DNA from: Larix kaempferi
Taxonomy: Eukaryota > Streptophyta > Pinopsida > Pinales > Pinaceae
Assembly (NCBI GenBank): GCA_027924585.1
Contig: BSBM01001662.1
Span: 1,612,001-1,676,000, forward strand
Direction: 5' to 3'
DNA length: 64,000 nt
Shown here: positions 57,728-64,000 of the stretch, piece after piece
How the letters are laid out: each line of letters starts with the position of its first letter
How positions within the stretch are numbered: the first letter of the stretch is position 1
Translations under genes and position numbers: made by a program
The notes under the pieces: generated by a model
Databases searched by the model: none
The model's input: only the letters and a program-made list of their open reading frames with translations
Told to the model about the DNA's origin: nothing

Positions 57728-58488
57728 CTAGAACACCATCAAATTGAATTGAAAAGGCAAGGGTCCTAAATTCCCAATTGCAGAAAAGAATAAAGAAATG
57801 GGCCTGTGGTTTGAGATTGCAGATGGAAATTTTTTGGATTCTGGAAATAGTGGTTTGTTAAGGAGAGAGGCACTTACTAGGAATCTATCTAGCCTGGTGG
57901 CTATGTGACCGGGCCCTGACCTTTTATTATTACAAGTGTACTTTCCTTTCTTGGGTTTTATGTCAATCATGTTCCAATGGACCATGAGATCCTCAAGTCT
58001 TTCCCCGAAAGGATCTCATACTTTTGATCCTCCTTTTCTCTCCTCAGTTGTGATAGTACGTTGAAATCCCCTGCGATGATGTAGTCAACCTGCATTTTCC
58101 CATCTCTTTGTTGTTCTAGGGAGTCCCCAAATACATCTTTGTTCCCGTGCAATGTTGGTCCATAAATTTTGCTTATCCAAAATTTCTCTTTTTTGTTTAG
58201 GTCCTCCAGTTCTACAAGGAGCCAATTTCTGTTCTCAATATAAGTTATGAGTCTGAAGAGGGATTTATCCCACCAGGTGAGGATCCCTCCAGAAGATCCC
58301 ACCGAATTAACAGCTATGCCTTCACCCTTCGGCCAAATTTTGATCATTACAGCCTTGCTTTCTGGTTCCTGCATTTTTGTGTCTTGGACCAAGAAGATTG
58401 TTTTTGATTCTATGTTTTTAATTCTTTTTATTGCTTCAATATTTTGTTTGCATCCCAATCCTCTGCAATTCCAAGAGACTATTTTCAT
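57728..58488 (-). pseudogene. LINE #3 endonuclease (APE type)
   Basis: MKIVSWNCRGLGCKQNIEAI (58488) is the classical start of a plant LINE ORF2 endonuclease. VQDTKM holds the position of the metal-binding QET block, with Glu as Asp. WISKIYGPTLHGNK, YIIAGDFNVL and ATRLDRFLVS are further blocks. ISNHRPISLFF stands for SDHxP, with Asp as Asn. A frame shift lies near 57975. It nicks target DNA in active elements; two catalytic positions are altered here. Confidence 0.88.
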
Positions 58489-58699
58489 TATTTCCTTGGA
58501 ATTCGAGGGTCAGGATTATCCTTCTTGTTCTCCGAATTCCCTTGAGATTGCTTTCCTGTTTGGATGAGTCTTACATGTTGATCTAAGCTAGATTTCTTAC
58601 CTACTACCTTCTCCCTCGCTGCTTCCAAATCTCTGATGATTTTATTGGGTTTCGTTTCCCTTTTTGTTTGAGGTTCAAGATCTTGTTCTTTACTTTCAG

Positions 58700-59301
58700 A
58701 AGATTCCTCCTACTGAGCCCTTGACTTAGATCTATTTATGGATGCCCCTGAACACTGCGAAGACTCAGGATGGATTCCAGAAGGGGGATGCTTAGGAGAG
58801 GATGATGGATCTGTCATTTTTGGTTCCCGTTCAGTTTCCTTCTCTTCTTCCATTTCATTTTCATTCAATTCTCCCTCTTCCTTCTCGTTGTTTCCTGAGG
58901 ATAAGACATGGAAGTTGTTTTCTTGAGCCTTTATTTTGGAAGGGGATGGCGGATGGTGGGTGGGTCGAGATAGTTTTATTCCCTTTTCTCCTTGAAACTT
59001 CATTCCATTCCGCCTCTTGGTTTTCTTCTATGGCTTGCTGCTTCCTTTTCAAGCATGATCTAGCGAAATGCCCTTATTTCTGGCATACCTTACATTTAAA
59101 GGGGATTTTCTCGTAATCCACTGTTTGATAGTGATTCCATCCGTTCATGGTTAGGTTGATCGCTTCTGGAAGACCTTTTTCAAGGTCCACTTCTACGCAT
59201 ATTTTGGTGCATGAAAAGATTGGCAGCTTTTCCTCTTTTACAGGGAGGAAAAGAGGCATTGATAAGGCTTGGGGCCACATTTTGGGTTGGAAGGAGGACA
59301 T
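58700..59301 (-). pseudogene. LINE #3 ORF1, C-terminal part with zinc knuckle
   Basis: CVEVDLEKGLPEAINLTMNG and VDYEKIPFKCKVCQK (59210-59080) match the end of DUF4283 and the CCHC knuckle of plant L1 ORF1. After an in-frame stop, GHFARSCLKRKQQ completes the knuckle. A Lys/Glu-rich tail with many charged residues follows (59052-58710). The N-terminal part is missing. Confidence 0.8.
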
Positions 59302-59419
59302 GATTAGAGATCTCAGATGAGACTAAAGATCATGTAGTTACATAGAGATCACAGAGAGCTTTTCAATGGTACTGGATTTTCCAAAAATGGACTTAGGATG
59401 AAAAAGTTATGGGCATAAG

Positions 59420-59950
59420 AAGTTGTGCAGTTGGGCTCCCGACTTTCCAAATCCGCATTGCGGATTGCAAAATTCGGAAGGGTGCTTTTCTCCATAGTTG
59501 TGAGTTGGATTTTTGACTTCCGAGTCCCGCAAGGTGGATTGCAGATTGCGGAAATCGGAAAGGTGATATTCTCAGATTGTGCAAATTGGCGTTCTGACTT
59601 CCAAGTTCTGCATTGCGGATTGCGGAAGTCAGAGAGGAGATTTATTCGGAACAGAGAATTGGATTTTCGACTTCTGAATCCCACACTACTAATTGCAGAT
59701 TTTGGAAGTCGGAGGTGAAGTTTTCTGGAGTGGCAGAGTTTAGAGTTCCGACTTTTGAGTTCCACATTGCATATTGCGGATTGCGGAAGTCGGAGGCGTG
59801 TTTCGTCGAAGTTGGAATTTGTGGTTCTGACTTCCGAATCCCGCAAGGCAGATTGTGGATTGTGGAATTCGGAGGGTTGTTTCTATGAAATTGTGAAATT
59901 GTGGTTCCTCCATTCTGAATTCCACATTGTGGCTTGCAGATTGTAGACTG
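59420..59950. repeat. Minisatellite of about seven 81-bp units, each with a dyad
   Basis: Units start near 59434, 59516, 59598, 59669, 59749, 59828 and 59909. The core is GACTTCCGAATCCCGCA followed by GATTGCGGAAGTCGGAG, so GACTTCCG faces CGGAAGTC within each unit. As 81 bp equals 27 codons, both strands keep long frames open (minus 59349-59846). It lies between LINE #3 and the acidic ORF of the long-LTR element and may belong to the latter. Confidence 0.85.
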
Positions 59951-60334
59951 AGGATGGTTTTATGCAGAAGTTATGGTAGTTTGAAGAAAAAAATTAGCAG
60001 TGGTTTCTAAGGTTGTCTCCCCTCGCATCTCAAGGGAACTAAGGTGGCTGGGGATGTGACATCCATGGTCAATGGAACTTTGGCTTGCATCGACACCTTC
60101 AAAAGTGATCTCTATGTCACCAACATAGAGGTGTGAGCACCCATCAGTAGGTACTCCTTCATAGTTCAAGCATCCATCAGTAGATGCTCTTTACAGATCC
60201 ATGTCCAAAGTAGAATGTGTCTCGGAATGATATTTAGTAGTTTCAATGGAATCTTATTCATGCTCATGTGATGTTTCTAAATCTTTTTCAGAGTCACTTG
60301 GGAGTGACTTTCGATCCTCTTCATGTAATGCTTC
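59951..60334 (-). other. Coding-like continuation downstream of the acidic ORF
   Basis: The minus frame 60169-59960 and pieces upstream read as Glu/Ser/Thr-rich protein with stops, probably the decayed downstream part of the ORF at 60829. Confidence 0.45.
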
Positions 60335-60829
60335 TTATTCTTCAACACCTATAGAACTAGGTGGCTCATGGGTCTCCTCATTTCTCTCCTCCTTTTCACT
60401 CAAACATATATGATTTGCTCTCCAAGGTATTTTGCAAGAAGGAAATAGACCTTTCTTCACTAACTCCACATCTTCATTCTTGGGCCTATATCCAAACAAA
60501 GCATCCACAAAAAATTCGAAAGGAACTATTGGGGATGACTTTATAATAACATTATAGGCTTGATATTGTTGGGGTAGGGTTTTGCAAGTTTCCATCCACC
60601 ATGATACTTCCTTCAAAGGATATTTCCTTAGTGGTGTGATATACCAGTCTAAATATTCATTGTACAAGTGATCACAATAGTAACCATCATCATCCCTAAA
60701 TGTGATCTGGGTAGAGGTACTGCAAGAGGGTTCCTCATCCACATAGTTGCCATCATACATCTCAAAATCATCTTCCTCTGAGGCATAGAAAGAATAATCC
60801 TCCTCATACTCTAAATATGAATAAGGCAT
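60335..60829 (-). CDS. Acidic ORF next to the PBS of the long-LTR element (gag-position protein)
   Basis: An open frame of about 164 codons from the Met at 60829 (MPYSYLEYEEDYSFYASEED), 52-54 bases after the PBS, where gag would start. It is rich in Asp, Glu and Tyr in its first third. Later it has WYITPLRKYPLKEVSWWMET and FEFFVDALFGYRPKNEDVEL. I recognise no gag, zinc-knuckle or enzyme motif. The frame can be read back into the LTR to 60985, but that part spans the PBS and is unlikely to be coding. After the stop at 60335 similar coding-like sequence goes on with stops. It is probably a structural or unknown protein of a non-autonomous LTR element; a host-derived insert is possible. Confidence 0.55.
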   Translation of the reverse strand: MPYSYLEYEEDYSFYASEEDDFEMYDGNYVDEEPSCSTSTQITFRDDDGYYCDHLYNEYLDWYITPLRKYPLKEVSWWMETCKTLPQQYQAYNVIIKSSPIVPFEFFVDALFGYRPKNEDVELVKKGLFPSCKIPWRANHICLSEKEERNEETHEPPSSIGVEE

Positions 60830-60883
60830 GGCTGCAATTTCCTTCTTCAATGGATGACCCAATTCATAGGTGCAAGGACCATT

Positions 60884-60894
60884 CTCTGATACCA
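60884..60894 (-). other. Primer-binding site of the long-LTR element
   Basis: TGGTATCAGAG on the minus strand directly follows the LTR and equals the start of the initiator-Met tRNA PBS. Confidence 0.88.
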
Positions 60895-63002
60895 GTTTAA
60901 TATCCCTAATTTGAAAAATTACTCCATTTTGGCCGATTTTCGAACATTGGACTAGTGAAGCCCAAATGCTCCCAAATGATTTCAAATTATGTATGGAGGG
61001 GATTGATAGGTATTAATAAATCCTAATGCATCTTAAGAAACTTACACATTCATTAATGACATTCATGGTTTGCATTTCTCAAGGAGGAAGGAAGGGGAAA
61101 AATACTAGGTGAATTTGATGGTTAAAAACCCCACCCCAAATGATTTCAAATTATGTATGGAGGGGATTGATAGGTATTAATAAATCCTAATGCATATTAA
61201 GAAACTTATACATTCATTAATGACATTCATGGTTTTCATTTCTCAAAGAGGAAGGAAGAGGAAGGTGAATTTGATGGTTAAAAACCCCACTAGCCTATGA
61301 AATTTTTGGCTTCCCAAACACTGTACGAACTTCCCTATTTTATGAAAAGAGAATTGTATTTGATAGAGAACCTCAAGGGAAACCAAAATTCAACATTAAC
61401 TTAGGTTTTAGGGTCTGCTATAACTCCCATAAAACAAAATGTTGCAAGACATAGGAATTGTGAGAAAATGGCTAACAATGGATATGAGATTTGTTGCAAA
61501 ATATTTAATCAAAACTCAAAGGGTATGCACATAGTATTTTGGTCATCAGGATTAAATAATAATCATCTAGAAACATCAGCAAAAATATCAGTGAAATTTT
61601 GATGTAAAATAGATACAAAATCACTCCAAAAACTCCATGTGAAGATAGAGGGGAAACTAGCTCGAATCACAAGTTTGCTTGGAAATATTATGATAAGTAT
61701 GAGATTTAGAGATATGGCTCCAATGTTCAGCTCATTAAATTGATATACATCATATAACATAACCATGGATTCAATAAATCATCCTCCACAAAGTATACAC
61801 AACTATGAGTGCACCATCAATAGTAGAACATGGACATTGAGAGAATATTGAGAGAAGAGATAGTGGAGAAAGAAATGGTAGATGAGCTTGAATTGAAAGG
61901 GGACTCAAACCTGCATAAAAAAACCTTAATTAAGCTCCGATAAGAGGTTTGAATGGGATCTCCTCCAACCAACTTGGACAAGGATATTTCACCTTCGAAA
62001 TTGGTTAAATGACAGGGAGGATGAACATCCATAGTGCAAGGACTAGCTAAAGCTCTCCTAAATTGCAAAGATGCAAATGAAAAATGACCAAACACTGCCC
62101 TCCTTCCTCATACTCCTATTTTATTAAACTCAAGTGAACTCAAGAGCTTGAATTCCCTCCAAGATACTTCACTCAACTCTTTAGTGATGGATTCTCTCAT
62201 GAGACACTTGTCCACTTCTTCCTTGCATTCCTCTTTCCCCAATTCGATTTGGGAATATTGGCTGACCATAACTCCCTCTATGCGCCCTTTTGGTGGATAT
62301 TTTTAGTCCTGATATGTCAGATGTATAATAGGTATTCCATCAATTCTAAATTTGTCATATTTGTCAAAGATCCCTTCATCATTGTTGTCATAGATGCCAT
62401 GGAATATTGTCACAAGTGTCACAATTTGTATTATGCTTATTCCTCTTTATTGGGAGTTACTCTTCCACTCCAATTTGAATCTCCTTGAAATTTGACATGA
62501 ATATTCCCCCTTCATATACCCCAAGTACGTTACCCTCCACCTTGAACTCGAATTTGTGTGAGGATGATGCCAAGTGTTAGTGGGGAATCTTGCCACGTTT
62601 GGGTCCCACAACCTCTTGTGTGCCCTCATGATCCAACGCCACGTTATTTTATTATTTATTTGACCCATTTAATGTGAATTTATAAGTTTAAGGTCATTTT
62701 GGGTCTCGTAGCTCCCTTATTCCAAATTTTGATGATTCTACCCCCAACCTAGGGAACTAGTAATTTAGTGAAAATTTTCCTCCATGATAGTTTATTTGGA
62801 TGGGGACATTACAAACTTTGAATTGGGAATTTGCTATCCATGTGACCCACATTGTCCATTTGGATCTAATTTTACATTATTACTAACTTGGACATCATGC
62901 TTGGCAATTATTTGACCCTTAGCACCAATTTGACAAACTATCATGAACATGGCTAAGTGGCTTAGGCCATTGCGACCCAATGCAAAATTTGGGGACATGA
63001 CA
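60895..63002 (-). repeat. 5' LTR of the long-LTR element, 2108 bp
   Basis: Related to the solo LTR at 53751-55773 throughout. Shared phrases include TTGGCAATTATTTGACCCTTA, cut here to its first 20 bases, and GGGACATGACA at the right end. The left end is decayed to GTTTAATATCCC. It contains a private tandem duplication (60971-61134 and 61135-61290, period 164) built on CAAATTATGTATGGAGGGGA. The right end abuts the gypsy pol sequence, so the element inserted there. Confidence 0.88.
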
Positions 63003-63534
63003 CCTTGAGGGTCCAGAGTTGATCCAGGAGATGGAAGAGAATATGAAATCCATCCGGGAACATATGAAAGGATCCCGGGACATGCAAAAAAGTTATGTCG
63101 ATGCTCAATGGATAGACAGAAGTTATGAGATTGGGGATATAGTGTTCTTGCGGGTGAGGCCGCATATGAGCTCTATAAAATTCAGCAAGGAGGACAAATA
63201 GTCACCACAGTTTGTGGGACCATTTGATATTATTGAGAGATTGGGGTTGGTTGCTTACCTTGTTGCTTTTCCATCACCACTGAGTCGGATGCATGGTGTT
63301 TTTCATGTTTATGTTTTGCAACATTATATTTCATATCCATTTCATGTCATTGACTTGAGTAATTTATATATATCGGATGAGGGAGGCTTGGTGGTTGAGC
63401 CAATTCATATTCTAGAGTGGAAAACTCGATATTTTCAACATCGATTAGTCGACCAGGTCCATGTACAATGGGATAGTTATAGTCCCAGTTCTGTGACTTG
63501 GGAGGACGCATTGGAAGATACATGGATAGTTTGA
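63003..63534 (+). pseudogene. Ty3/gypsy integrase C-terminal region and chromodomain-like end
   Basis: The frame opens with GPELIQEMEENMKSIREHMK and continues GDIVFLRVRP, FVGPFDIIERLGLVAYLVAF, LSRMHGVFHVYVLQHYISYP and VHVQWDSYSPSSVTWEDALE. This is the integrase C-terminal GPY/F-type block followed by a chromodomain-like ending of Ty3/gypsy polyproteins. A single in-frame TAG (63199-63201) replaces the Leu usual before SPxF. The rest of gag-pol lies beyond the long-LTR element that cut it at 63002 or is missing. The stop at 63532-63534 is followed within 50 bp by the polypurine tract and 3' LTR. Confidence 0.88.
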
Positions 63535-63568
63535 CTATCTATTTTAGAACTTTGGGATGAAGTTTCCT

Positions 63569-63580
63569 AAAGTGGGGGTG
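63569..63580 (+). other. Polypurine tract of the gypsy element
   Basis: AAAGTGGGGGTG, 2 bp before the LTR start TGTAGTGCCCC. Confidence 0.8.
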
Positions 63581-63582
63581 TA

Positions 63583-64000
63583 TGTAGTGCCCCATTTTTT
63601 CATTGACTTTTGACATTGATTGCAACACTATTATTTGAGGGCATTCGGTTTTGAATGACCCGATTATGTTTGGATCCAGTCCTAGATTTTTGTGTCATGT
63701 TATTATTTGAGGGCATTCATTTCAAATGACCTGTTCATGTGTGGAATTGGTATTGGATTATTAAAGACAATTGCTTCGGAATTGTTTATGAAATTTTGAT
63801 GATGATCAATTTATGTGATTTTGATGATGATCTGTATATTGTGCTACTAATGGTTATCATTTTATGTGATTTTGATGTAAATCCGATAGTGATAGATTTT
63901 TTATATGATTTGATGTGATTTTGATAGTGATCAAAAGTTTATGAGAAATATGGATGATTTCAATAGTAATCAAATGTATATAAGATGTGAAAGGAATTTG
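63583..64000 (+). repeat. Gypsy 3' LTR, partial, runs off the window
   Basis: Starts TGTAGTGCCCCATTTTTTC right after the polypurine tract. Contains TTATTTGAGGGCATTC twice and several copies of TTATGTGATTTTGATGATGA-type units between 63785 and 63960. Confidence 0.8.

Larger units (their letters stand above)
52100..59310 (-). mobile_element. L1-type LINE #3, interrupted by a solo LTR
   Basis: The minus-strand order is ORF1 C-terminal part (59301-58700), endonuclease (58488-57728), linker, RT (57148-55790), a 2.0-kb foreign LTR (53751-55773), RT-distal region (53745-53375), zf-RVT region (about 53250-52900) and RNase H (52860-52114). It is a different lineage from LINEs #1 and #2, judged by sequence. 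The 5' end is cut inside the DUF4283 domain. Neither a poly-A tail nor a TSD could be placed, so both limits are approximate. Numerous stops and frameshifts make it inactive. Confidence 0.85.

Noticed and set aside
1-64000. CRISPR arrays, rRNA, tRNA, bacterial operons
   Set aside because: None seen; the repeats present are plant-type transposon and tandem repeats.

Overview
The window looks like repeat-rich, AT-rich nuclear DNA of a seed plant with a large genome, possibly a gymnosperm. Evidence: a plant UDP-glycosyltransferase, plant-type L1 elements that carry an RNase H domain, a Ty1/copia-derived element, a Ty3/gypsy chromodomain element and a Helitron with a replication-protein-A gene. 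The species cannot be named from the sequence. Almost all coding matter is transposon-derived, and most of it is broken. The one intact host-type gene is the intronless UGT at 46642-48045.

Layout. 1-6.3 kb holds minus-strand remains of an autonomous Helitron: the N-terminal part of the RepHel protein running off the left edge, and an RPA70-like gene split by 2.3 kb that contains a beta-tubulin fragment. 6.3-19.1 kb is mostly unassigned, with short tandem duplications, an orphan GDSL-esterase exon and a weak LINE-like tail. 19174-23642 is a compound non-autonomous copia-derived insertion (LTR-internal-LTR-internal-LTR) with a 5-bp target-site duplication (TSD) only at its outer ends. A foldback hairpin lies at 24.8-25.1 kb. 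25260-30879 is a 5'-truncated L1 with a 13-bp TSD.

30.2-49.2 kb is a direct segmental duplication. Copy A (about 30165-34515) and copy B (about 35228-49195) share the L1 5' junction and its flank. Copy B gained a nearly full-length L1 (37328-43893) and a 1-kb segment with repeated palindromes, and it alone carries the UGT. Copy A keeps sequence matching the UGT upstream region but has no UGT.

52.1-59.3 kb is a third L1, interrupted by a 2.0-kb solo LTR with a 5-bp TSD. 59.4-63.0 kb holds an 81-bp minisatellite, an acidic ORF, a primer-binding site and a related 2.1-kb 5' LTR. 63.0-64.0 kb is the 3' end of a Ty3/gypsy element.

How it fits together. The inferred order in the middle is: L1 #1 inserts, the segment duplicates, L1 #2 enters copy B, an RNase H fragment enters copy A, and the UGT is lost from A or gained by B. 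On the right, the solo LTR lies inside L1 #3, and the related LTR element lies inside the gypsy element. The UGT frame is open, but several donor-binding and catalytic positions are substituted, so its enzymatic activity is doubtful.
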